The position numbers and the translations under genes are program-made. Below the pieces are notes generated by a model, which saw only the letters and a list, made by a program, of their open reading frames with translations, ran no database searches and had not been told where the DNA came from. A DNA stretch of 64,000 nucleotides from Pseudomonadota bacterium (GTDB taxonomy: Bacteria > Pseudomonadota > Alphaproteobacteria > Rhizobiales > Rhizobiaceae). Positions 16,816 to 24,551 of the stretch are shown one piece after another (the first letter of the stretch is position 1; every line of letters begins with the position of its first letter). The stretch covers positions 124,001-188,000 of the forward strand of contig JAEYDD010000038.1 of the NCBI GenBank assembly GCA_023404095.1, written 5' to 3'.

Positions 16816-18546
16816 TTAGTGATTTAGTTGTGCGGTGTGGAGACTACGGTAGCGACCCTTCCGGGCGATGAGTTCGGGGTGATTGCCGCTCTCAACAATG
16901 CGGCCGTTGTCGATGACGAGGATGCGGTCGGCGTTTGCGATGGTCGCGAGCCGATGGGCGATGACGAGCGTGGTGCGGCCTTGTGAGAGCTCTGCGAGTG
17001 ACTGCCGGATCGCGCGCTCGGTCTCGGTGTCGAGCGCCGAGGTCGCCTCGTCGAGGATGAGGATCGGCGGGTTCTTCAGGAAGATGCGCGCGATGGCGAG
17101 GCGCTGCTTCTGGCCGCCGGAGAGCTTCACGCCGCGCTCACCGATGACGGTCTCGAGGCCGTCGGGCAGGTTCGCGATCACGTCGTCAAGCCGAGCGCGC
17201 CGGGCCGCCTCGGTAAGCTCCGCCTCTGTCGCGTCGAGCCTGCCATAGGCGATGTTCTCGCGGATCGTTCCGGCAAAGAGGAAGACGTCCTGCTGCACGA
17301 TGCCGATGTTGGAGCGCAGCGACTTCAGCGTCATGTCGCGGATGTCGATGCCATCGATGGTGATCGTACCGGACATGGCTTCGTAGAAGCGCGGCAGCAA
17401 CGAGCAGATCGTCGTCTTGCCTGCACCCGAGGGGCCGACGAAGGCGATCGTTTCTCCTGCCCTGATCGTCAATTCCAGACCGTCAAGGATCGGCCTGTCG
17501 GGCCGGTAGCCGAAGGAGACGGCGCGATAGGCGATATCGCCGTGCAGCCGCCCGGCGTCCCGTGCACCCTCGTGATCTTTGATGTCGGGCTGGGTATCGA
17601 GAAACCGAGTATAGCGCTCGAAGCCGGCAATGCCCTTGGGATAGGTTTCGATGATCGAATTGATCTTGTCGATCGGCCGGAAGAAGACGCCCACCAGGAG
17701 CAGGAAGCCGACGAAGCCGCCGGCGGTGAGTTCGCCCCGTGTGACGAACCAGGCGCCCGCAAGCATCACCACGACCTGCACGAAACGCATGGAGAGGTAG
17801 GAAAGCGACGCGGACGCGGCCATGACCTTGTAGGCCTCGAGTTTGGTCACGAGATAGTTGCGGTTGCTTTCGGCAAAGAGCTTGCGTTCGTGCTCCTCGT
17901 TGGCGAAGGCCTGCACCACACGGATGCCGCCGACGTTTTCCTCGATGCGCGCGTTGAAGTCGGCGACGCGTCCATAGAGCGCGTGCCAGGTTGCTGTCAT
18001 CCGGGCACCGTAGCGGGTCGTGACGATTGCCGTCAGCGGAACGATGACGGCGGTGATCAGGGCCAGCGGAACGTGCACCCAGAGCATGAGGACGAAAGCG
18101 CCGATCAGCATCATGATCGCGATGAACAGATCCTCCGGCCCGTGATGGGCGACCTCGCCGATCTCTTCCAGGTCCTTGGTCAACCGGGCCACGAGGTGGC
18201 CGGTCTTCTGATTGTCGAAGAAGCCGAAGGAGAGCTTTTGCAGATGGTCGAAGGCCTTGCGGCGCATTTCCGTCTCGATCTTCAGGCCGAGCATGTGGCC
18301 CCAATAGGTTACAACGACCTGGAGGCCGGCATTGAGGAGGTAGATGACCAACAGGCCGATCGCGGCAAGTGTGATCAGGTCGAGCCGGCCGGTCGGCAGG
18401 AGGCGGTCGATGAACAGCGTCACCGCCACCGGGAAGGCGAGCTCCAGCAGGCCCGCTGCAACGGCGGAGGAGAAGTCGAGCACGAACAGGCCGCGATGCG
18501 GGCGATAATAGGCGGCAAAGCGCCTCAGGTGATCAAGGCTGGCCAT
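16816..18546 (-). CDS. ABC exporter with fused membrane and ATPase domains (MsbA-like), siderophore cluster
   Basis: A 576-residue half-transporter. The N-terminal ~300 residues have six hydrophobic segments (type IV exporter fold); the C-terminal ATPase has Walker A GPSGAGKTT, Q-loop VQQDVFLFAGTIREN, signature LSGGQKQRLAIA, Walker B ILILDEATSALD and H-loop IAHRLATI. The ATG at 18546 has GGGGAGGG directly upstream; an ATG at 18576 is in frame but lies further inside the preceding gene and lacks a site. It ends a minus-strand iron-siderophore cluster, so export of a siderophore, of its processed form or of a shuttle is plausible. It could also be a general lipid or drug exporter. Confidence 0.9.
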   Translation of the reverse strand: MASLDHLRRFAAYYRPHRGLFVLDFSSAVAAGLLELAFPVAVTLFIDRLLPTGRLDLITLAAIGLLVIYLLNAGLQVVVTYWGHMLGLKIETEMRRKAFDHLQKLSFGFFDNQKTGHLVARLTKDLEEIGEVAHHGPEDLFIAIMMLIGAFVLMLWVHVPLALITAVIVPLTAIVTTRYGARMTATWHALYGRVADFNARIEENVGGIRVVQAFANEEHERKLFAESNRNYLVTKLEAYKVMAASASLSYLSMRFVQVVVMLAGAWFVTRGELTAGGFVGFLLLVGVFFRPIDKINSIIETYPKGIAGFERYTRFLDTQPDIKDHEGARDAGRLHGDIAYRAVSFGYRPDRPILDGLELTIRAGETIAFVGPSGAGKTTICSLLPRFYEAMSGTITIDGIDIRDMTLKSLRSNIGIVQQDVFLFAGTIRENIAYGRLDATEAELTEAARRARLDDVIANLPDGLETVIGERGVKLSGGQKQRLAIARIFLKNPPILILDEATSALDTETERAIRQSLAELSQGRTTLVIAHRLATIANADRILVIDNGRIVESGNHPELIARKGRYRSLHTAQLNH

Positions 18547-19627
18547 GCTGGCCCTCCCCGGCATCTTCGACTTCACCCTGCCGCCAGTATGAGACGACGA
18601 GGTGCTGCTGCTTCTTCAGTCCTTTGTCTTTTCTCAGGTACGAGCGGATTTCCCGGAAGGCGTTGAACTCACCGGCAAACCACACGAAATAGGAAGAGCC
18701 GTCATCCGGTATTGCAACGGCTTTGACTGCCGTCGGAAGACCGCTTTTTCCTTCGTTCGTTTCGCGATCGCGATGCAGCCATCGCACGGCGAAGTCGGCC
18801 TTCGTGTGGAGCAGCTGTTCCTCTGCCTTGCCGGCAACTTCGATAAGGGCAATGCCGCGCGCGTGGCTTGGCAAGAATTCAAGCATGCGGGCTATTGCCG
18901 GGAGCGCGGTCTCATCGCCCGCCAGCAGATACCAGTCCCGATCGATTGGGCAGGAGCCTCCCCCTGGCCCCGACATCCCGATCACGCCGCCGATCTGCGC
19001 GCGCTCGGCAAATGCCGATCCGGGCCCGGCGTCGTTGTGAAGCACGAAATCAACGTCAAGCGTGCCTTCCTCAAGATTGACCTGACGTATCGTGTATCTG
19101 CGCAAGACGGGTGCACGGTCACCCGACGGGTGCTTGGGAATGCCGTTCTTTCCGACACTCGGCCATTCAGCGTCAGTCGAGTCCCCCCTGGGAAGGTAGA
19201 GCCTTATATGCAGCTCCTCGTCTGTCGCAAACGGTGCGAGGTTCTCACCCGAAAACGTCACGCGCTTCATATGCGGTGTGATTGCCTGGACCGCTGCGAC
19301 CGTGAGCAGACGGAAATAGGGTGGCAACCTGAGATCGCTCGCAGCCCCCGTCCATTCAAAATCCGTGGTACCTGCAAATTCCCCGATGTGCTGCGCCATC
19401 GTCCAGCGGAAATTGTAGAGCTCGATGAGGTCATCGGCTTCAACATCTACGATGAGCTGGCCTTTCGTGCAGGTGAGCGACGCCGAACCAAAATCGAAAG
19501 TCACCATTCGCGCCCCGGGCCGGCCCGTAATGAAGGCACCATCTTCGGAAAAGTGCTCACACATCTCCTCAACAACGGGTTCCGGATCGGCAACGGCGAC
19601 GATGGCTTGTGCGGAGAGCACGGACAT
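18533..19627 (-). CDS. Siderophore-interacting flavoprotein with N-terminal DUF2218 domain
   Basis: A 364-residue two-domain protein. Residues about 1-95 match DUF2218 (ending NFRWTMAQHIGEFAGTTDFE). Residues 105-360 form the ViuB/YqjH-type ferric-siderophore reductase: FAD-binding region RRYTIRQVNLEEGTLDVDFV with VLHNDAGPGSAFA, then an NAD(P)H-like domain (WYLLAGDETALPAIARMLEF, SYFVWFAGEFNAFREIRSYL). It reduces imported ferric siderophores to release iron in the cytoplasm. The ATG at 19627 has AGGAGA 7 nt upstream. It overlaps the exporter gene by 14 bp. A second, DUF2218-less family member is encoded at 22597. Confidence 0.9.
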   Translation of the reverse strand: MSVLSAQAIVAVADPEPVVEEMCEHFSEDGAFITGRPGARMVTFDFGSASLTCTKGQLIVDVEADDLIELYNFRWTMAQHIGEFAGTTDFEWTGAASDLRLPPYFRLLTVAAVQAITPHMKRVTFSGENLAPFATDEELHIRLYLPRGDSTDAEWPSVGKNGIPKHPSGDRAPVLRRYTIRQVNLEEGTLDVDFVLHNDAGPGSAFAERAQIGGVIGMSGPGGGSCPIDRDWYLLAGDETALPAIARMLEFLPSHARGIALIEVAGKAEEQLLHTKADFAVRWLHRDRETNEGKSGLPTAVKAVAIPDDGSSYFVWFAGEFNAFREIRSYLRKDKGLKKQQHLVVSYWRQGEVEDAGEGQHGQP

Positions 19628-19647
19628 GTGTGAAGATCTCCTGATGA

Positions 19648-20490
19648 TTATTCTTGGGAAGGTGTGGAACAGCACGGCGGGGCGGCCGACTTGCGCCCGT
19701 GGGACACCCGCTGCCGCCCGACTGGAATGATCAGGGGCGTATGCGACACCGGGTCGTCGATGATGACCGACGGCATGCCAAAGACACTCTCGATGAGGGC
19801 TTCCGTGACCATCTCGCCAGGTCGGCCTTGTGCCATCACGGCTCCGTCCCTCATGGCGATGAGATGGGTCGCGTAGCGACAAGCCAGATTGAGGTCGTGC
19901 AGGATGGCAACGACGGTGCGCCCGCGGGCATTGAGGTCCGTTAACAGGTCCAGCAGTTCGATCTGGTGTGGCATGTCGAGGAATGTGGTCGGTTCGTCGA
20001 GCAGCAGGATGGGTGTCTCCTGTGCAAGCACCATGGCGACCCAGACGCGCTGCCGTTGACCGCCGGACAGTTCGTCAACCAGCCGCGCGGACAGCGCCGT
20101 CACCTGCATCGCCTCCATCGCCGCGCCGACCGCCCCTTCATCCGCTCGCGACCATTGGCGCAGGAAGGATTGATGCGGATAACGGCCGCGGGCTACGAGA
20201 TCGGCGACGGTTATGCCTTCTGGCGTCATCGCGCTCTGTGGGAGGAGGCCGAGCCTGCGGGCCGTCTCCTTCGCTGGGTACTCCGCGATGTTTTTGCCAT
20301 CGAGAATGACCAGTCCCGAAGCGGGAGAGAGTAGCCGCGAGAGGGCCCTCAGCAGGGTGGACTTGCCGCAGGCATTGGGTCCGACGATGACGGTGAAGGA
20401 ACCGTCAGGGATAACGACCGACAGGTTGCTCGAAATGGTGCGCTCGTCATAGCGAAGGGTGAGGTTGTCGGCGTAGAGTCGATCGGTCAC
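19648..20490 (-). CDS. Iron-siderophore ABC transporter ATPase (FepC family)
   Basis: A 280-residue FecE/FepC-type ATPase: Walker A GPNACGKSTLLRALSRLLSP, signature LSGGQRQRVWVAMVLAQ, Walker B ILLLDEPTTFLDMPHQIELL and switch HDLNLACRYATHL. These are the standard wording of iron-chelate uptake ATPases. It overlaps the upstream permease gene by 4 bp. The C-terminal ~30 residues (RQRVSHGRKSAAPPCCSTPS) are an unusual Cys-containing tail of no known function. Confidence 0.93.
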   Translation of the reverse strand: MTDRLYADNLTLRYDERTISSNLSVVIPDGSFTVIVGPNACGKSTLLRALSRLLSPASGLVILDGKNIAEYPAKETARRLGLLPQSAMTPEGITVADLVARGRYPHQSFLRQWSRADEGAVGAAMEAMQVTALSARLVDELSGGQRQRVWVAMVLAQETPILLLDEPTTFLDMPHQIELLDLLTDLNARGRTVVAILHDLNLACRYATHLIAMRDGAVMAQGRPGEMVTEALIESVFGMPSVIIDDPVSHTPLIIPVGRQRVSHGRKSAAPPCCSTPSQE

Positions 20491-21548
20491 TTACGGCCCT
20501 CCCGAATGAGCAGCCAGAGGAAATAGAGACCGCCGATGCTGACGGTCATGACGCCGACGGGCAGCTGGGCGGCGAACGCATGCTGTGCGGCCCAGTCGGC
20601 AGCGGCGAGAAGCGGCCCGCCCATCAGCGCCGAAGGCAGCAGCGCGATCCCTGCCGCACGGGTCAGCCGGCGGGCGATCTGCGGCGCGGCAAGCGCGATA
20701 AAGGCGATTGGACCGGCCGCCGCCGTCACCGTTGCCGTCAACGCTACGCCGAGCACCATCGCCGCGAGCCGCACGCGCCCGGCGTTTACGCCCGACGCAC
20801 TCGCCACGTCGTCGCCCATCTCCAGCTGCCGCATCGGCCGGGAGAGAAGTATTGTTGGCGGCACGATCAGGGCAAGAACCAGGGTGACCGGCAGGAGCTG
20901 TTCGACGCCGAGACCGTTGAGAGAGCCCGCTCCCCAGATCGCCGCGCTCAGCGCCATCTGCAGGTCCGCCTGCCGGATCATCCAGGCGTTGACGGCGCCG
21001 AGCATCGCCGACACGCCGATGCCGACGATGATCAGGCGGAACCCCTGGACGCCGCGGCGATAGGCAAGCAGATAGACGGACAGGGCCGCGACGATCCCGC
21101 CGATCAGTGCGCCCGCCGCCGTTGCATGATATCCGCCGGACAGAAGCAGCATCACCACGAGCGCGCCGGTGTAAGAACCGGCCGAGAAGCCGATGATATC
21201 GGGCGAGCCCAGCGGGTTGCGCGTCAGGCTCTGGAAGATGGCTCCGCTCAAGCCGAGCGCGCCGCCGAGCAACAGAGCAAGGGCCACGCGCGGCAGGCGC
21301 CATTCCGTAACGATCGTGCGCACCATTTCCTCGCCGTCCCCGAGGAGCGCGCCGACGACATCGCCAACGGTAATCTGATACGTTCCGCTCGTCAGCGAGA
21401 CGGCGGCGATCAACAGGGCGAGAAGTAGAAGAACGGCGCCGACGGTCAGCGCGCGCAGATCGATGAGACGGGAAAGCCGGCCGGCGGCTACCTGGACAGC
21501 AAGCACCGGCCGGCCTGGGTCGAAGGAAGGGCGAGGCATCATCCTCAT
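20487..21548 (-). CDS. Iron-siderophore ABC transporter permease (FepG/FecD family)
   Basis: A 353-residue BtuC-fold permease with about nine to ten hydrophobic helices. Family landmarks are WRLPRVALALLLGGALGLSG, FQSLTRNPLGSPDIIGFSAG and the coupling-helix region TVTAAAGPIAFIALAAPQIA. The ATG at 21548 overlaps the stop of the partner permease (ATGA); a much longer in-frame extension to 22007 is low-complexity shadow sequence. It forms the channel with the 21545-22600 product. Confidence 0.92.
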   Translation of the reverse strand: MRMMPRPSFDPGRPVLAVQVAAGRLSRLIDLRALTVGAVLLLLALLIAAVSLTSGTYQITVGDVVGALLGDGEEMVRTIVTEWRLPRVALALLLGGALGLSGAIFQSLTRNPLGSPDIIGFSAGSYTGALVVMLLLSGGYHATAAGALIGGIVAALSVYLLAYRRGVQGFRLIIVGIGVSAMLGAVNAWMIRQADLQMALSAAIWGAGSLNGLGVEQLLPVTLVLALIVPPTILLSRPMRQLEMGDDVASASGVNAGRVRLAAMVLGVALTATVTAAAGPIAFIALAAPQIARRLTRAAGIALLPSALMGGPLLAAADWAAQHAFAAQLPVGVMTVSIGGLYFLWLLIREGRK

Positions 21549-22600
21549 AGACCGCTCATCGTCTTGCGCCGGGCGAGCAGGATCAGCACCGGCGCGCCTA
21601 GGAGGGCGGTCACTATGCCAGCCTCGAGTTCGCCGGGCTGCAGGACGAGCCTGCCGGCGATATCGGCGGCGAGGAGCAGGAGCGGTGCGGCGATCATCGA
21701 CGCGGGTATGATCCGGCACTGGTCGGGCCCGGTGAACCAACGCACCGCATGCGGCACCATCAATCCGACGAAACCGACCGGGCCGGCTGCCGCGGTTCCC
21801 GCCCCGGCCAGCAACGTCACCGCGATCATCACCAGGATGCGTGCCCGCAGGACATCGGCGCCGAGCGAGCGGGCGAGATCGTCTCCGAGTGCCACGGCAT
21901 TGAGTGGTCGCGCCGCAAAGAGCGCGATCACCAGCCCAAGCCCGATGAAAGGGGCGACGGTTGCCACCACATGCATGTCCCGCCCGGCGACCGATCCGAT
22001 CGACCATTGGCGCAGAGCGTCGAAGGCCTGCGGATCAAGCAGCGTCACCGCCGAGCCGATGCCGCCGAGCACGGCTGACAGCGCCACGCCCGCCAGCACC
22101 AGCCGCACCGGCGTGGCGCCATCACGCCCCGCGGCTCCCAATGCATAGACCACGAGCGTCACCATGATCGCGCCGAAAAGGGCCGCCCACAGATAGGCGT
22201 CAATCGACTGGAGTCCGAACAGTCCGACCGCCACGGTCACGAAGAACGCCGCACCGGCATTGACGCCCAGGATACCGGGATCCGCCAGCGGATTGCGCGT
22301 CGCCGCCTGGATCAACGCCCCTGACACACCGAAGGCTGCGCCGCAGAGAACACCCAGCAGTGTGCGCGGCAGTCGGTAGTCGCGAACGATCAGGTGCTCC
22401 GGCAGGCCGGGATCGTACGACCAAAGGGCATTGAGCGCGGTCGAGATCGCGATCGACTTCGCGCCGACCAAAAGGCTTGCCAGACAGAATGCAGCGAGAG
22501 ACAGGACGCCCAGCGCCAGCCAAGCGCCACCCCGAGCCACTGAGCCGGATCCAGCGTGGACTTCGCCTTGCGGTTCTATCGTCGCCGGTACAGGCTTCAT
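21545..22600 (-). CDS. Iron-siderophore ABC transporter permease (FepD/FecC family)
   Basis: A 351-residue BtuC-fold permease. RLPRTLLGVLCGAAFGVSGA, IQAATRNPLADPGILGVNAG and TAAAGPVGFVGLMVPHAVRW are diagnostic. It starts by a 4-bp overlap with the siderophore-interacting-protein gene upstream and ends by a 4-bp overlap with the second permease, so the set 23433-19648 is one translationally coupled operon. Confidence 0.92.
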   Translation of the reverse strand: MKPVPATIEPQGEVHAGSGSVARGGAWLALGVLSLAAFCLASLLVGAKSIAISTALNALWSYDPGLPEHLIVRDYRLPRTLLGVLCGAAFGVSGALIQAATRNPLADPGILGVNAGAAFFVTVAVGLFGLQSIDAYLWAALFGAIMVTLVVYALGAAGRDGATPVRLVLAGVALSAVLGGIGSAVTLLDPQAFDALRQWSIGSVAGRDMHVVATVAPFIGLGLVIALFAARPLNAVALGDDLARSLGADVLRARILVMIAVTLLAGAGTAAAGPVGFVGLMVPHAVRWFTGPDQCRIIPASMIAAPLLLLAADIAGRLVLQPGELEAGIVTALLGAPVLILLARRKTMSGL

Positions 22601-23433
22601 ACCCGGGCCTGTCCCTCGATCCAGTAGCCGACGGCGTCAATTCGGTGCTTGTCGAAGCCTAGACGATCGCGGAAGTGTGCCCGGCAGGCGGAGGCCGCCT
22701 TCGCCTCGCCAGCGATATAGATGTAGCCCGGCCCCTCCGGCAGAGCGCCTATCTCGCCAGCGATGCGGGGCAGTTCGGTATGGCCGGCTCGCCCGGACTT
22801 CGGTCCGTGGCAGACATGCCAGGTGATCGAGGTATCGGCGAGCGTCTGGATCTCCTGGCGGTCCGCCTCCGACGGCACCTCGACATGGACGATCGTCCGA
22901 AAACCGGCCGGCAGTTCCTCCAGCACGCGCCCGACCGCCGGAAGCCCTGTGATGTCGGTCAGCATCAGCAACCAGCGGCTGCCTTTCGGCAGCCAGAAGC
23001 GACCCTCGGGATTGCAGATGCCGACCACGTCGCCGATCTTCGCCCCGATCGCCCAGCCCGCCGCCACGCCGCCGTCGTGCACGACGATGTCGATGATCAT
23101 CTCACAGGTCGCCGGATCCCAGCGCCGGATCGTGTAGGGCCGATTCGGGCAGTGCTGGGACCCGTCCGGACGCCCCCATCTGCCGTCCTGCATCTGCACC
23201 GGCAGCGTCACCGGTGTGTCCGCGTCCGGCCGGAGTGCCAGGCGAAGCCACTCGTCCGGGTGACCGCTCGGCACCAGCCGCTCGCCGCCGTCGACCTTCA
23301 GCACCACCCGGATCATTGCCGGCGTCAGGTGGGTGACCGAAATGGTGGTGGCAAAGAAATAGTCCTCGACATAGGGCGCATGATCATGGTGGTGATCCTG
23401 TTCGCCAGAAAGCGCTCCGGTATTTGCCGTCAT
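22597..23433 (-). CDS. Siderophore-interacting protein (ferric-siderophore reductase, SIP family)
   Basis: A 278-residue SIP/ViuB-type flavoprotein: NRPYTIRRWDPATCEMIIDI (FAD site), VVHDGGVAAGWAIGAKIGD, LLMLTDITGLPAVGRVLEEL, and the C-terminal YIYIAGEAKAASACRAHFRD. The N-terminus has a His-rich patch (EQDHHHDHAPY). The start at 23433 lies one base after the stop of the binding-protein gene, with GGAG 6 nt upstream. Together with the DUF2218 paralogue it gives this cluster two reductases, perhaps for two ferric-siderophore species or two reduction steps. Confidence 0.9.
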   Translation of the reverse strand: MTANTGALSGEQDHHHDHAPYVEDYFFATTISVTHLTPAMIRVVLKVDGGERLVPSGHPDEWLRLALRPDADTPVTLPVQMQDGRWGRPDGSQHCPNRPYTIRRWDPATCEMIIDIVVHDGGVAAGWAIGAKIGDVVGICNPEGRFWLPKGSRWLLMLTDITGLPAVGRVLEELPAGFRTIVHVEVPSEADRQEIQTLADTSITWHVCHGPKSGRAGHTELPRIAGEIGALPEGPGYIYIAGEAKAASACRAHFRDRLGFDKHRIDAVGYWIEGQARV

Positions 23434-23434
23434 G

Positions 23435-24463
23435 TCATTCTCCGTCCGCGCGGGATGCCGCTTCAGCGAGCCGAGGCACAAATCGTGGAAAACCATAGGG
23501 AATTGACAGCACGCTCAACGCCGACGTCGACCAGACGTCGACCGGGTCCTCAAGCGCCACATAAGAGCCGCGCCTGACTGCGCCCAGCGTCTTGAACAAC
23601 GGCTGTTGCTCCGCCGCCGCGCGCGCGCCGGGACCGTACCACATGATCAGGACGTCCGCGTCGATCGAGGAAATCTCCTCGAGACTGACGGAAACGGACT
23701 GTTCGTCAGGTTTGTCGGCGGCAAGCGTCTTGACGCCGGATGAAACGCGCAACCCCATGCCGGCCAGCGCTGCCACGCGCGGATCTGACGGCAGGTAGAC
23801 GACGATACCGCCGCTGCCTGGAAAATAGGTTCCGAACGTAAATGTCTTGCCGCGAAGTTGAGGGTACCTGGACGCGATCTTCTCGACGAATTCTTCGGTG
23901 CCTTCAATCAATCGATCCGCGGCCCCAGGCCGCCCCAGGGCCATGCCGACGATTTGGGTCTGTTCCTTCCAGTCGGCGGCGAAGGGGCCCGATCGGTAGG
24001 CGACGGTTGGAGCAATCGTCGAAAGCCTGTTCCATGCCAGATCATCAATGTCCGAGGAGGTCGCAAGGATTAGGTCCGGCTTCAAGGCGGCAACTTGCTC
24101 GAAATCCGCGGTTCTTCCAGGCAGCAGAACGGGTAATGCGCCTGAAAGCCGCTCTTCGTTCCATGGGAATATACCGCTTTCAAAAAAGCTGTAGCGGGGC
24201 ATCGCAATGGGAACTTCTCCCAGAGCCAACACAATATCCTCTGCGTTCCAGCCGAGGGTGACGATACGTTTGGGCGGCGCTTCGATCGTCGTCGATCCAA
24301 GCGCATGCTTGACGGTCACGGGGAACGTACCGTCATCCGCCGCAGCCGCGGCGGACGCCAAGAGGCCCGCTACCAGCAGCAGGCCGTGCAAAAGGACGAT
24401 GGTGAGGTTCAGGCCGCGCGAGCCTGCACGTCGATGATGGGCATGCATGGGTGTCTTTTCCAT
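23435..24463 (-). CDS. Iron-siderophore periplasmic binding protein (FepB/FhuD family)
   Basis: A 342-residue class III binding protein. The signal peptide is long (hydrophobic LTIVLLHGLLLVAGLLASAA ending AAAADDG). The mature part starts TFPVTVKHALGSTTIEAPPK and has the usual RIVTLGWNAEDIVLALG and ALKPDLILATSSDID segments. The ATG at 24463 has GGGAG 7 nt upstream. It shuttles ferric siderophore from the TonB receptor encoded upstream to the FepDG-type permease encoded downstream. Confidence 0.9.
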   Translation of the reverse strand: MEKTPMHAHHRRAGSRGLNLTIVLLHGLLLVAGLLASAAAAADDGTFPVTVKHALGSTTIEAPPKRIVTLGWNAEDIVLALGEVPIAMPRYSFFESGIFPWNEERLSGALPVLLPGRTADFEQVAALKPDLILATSSDIDDLAWNRLSTIAPTVAYRSGPFAADWKEQTQIVGMALGRPGAADRLIEGTEEFVEKIASRYPQLRGKTFTFGTYFPGSGGIVVYLPSDPRVAALAGMGLRVSSGVKTLAADKPDEQSVSVSLEEISSIDADVLIMWYGPGARAAAEQQPLFKTLGAVRRGSYVALEDPVDVWSTSALSVLSIPYGFPRFVPRLAEAASRADGE

Positions 24464-24551
24464 GGAACGTCTCCCGCGGAGCCCGATCGACGGTGAGCCA
24501 TCGGGCAATAGGCGGCGGCGCATCCGCAAGGGATGCGCCGCCGTAAACCGC

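Noticed and set aside
17542..18666. 374-codon plus-strand open frame
   Set aside because: Antisense of the ABC exporter; highly charged, no domain.
18602..19633. 343-codon plus-strand open frame
   Set aside because: Antisense of the DUF2218 siderophore-interacting protein, which has clear motifs on the other strand.
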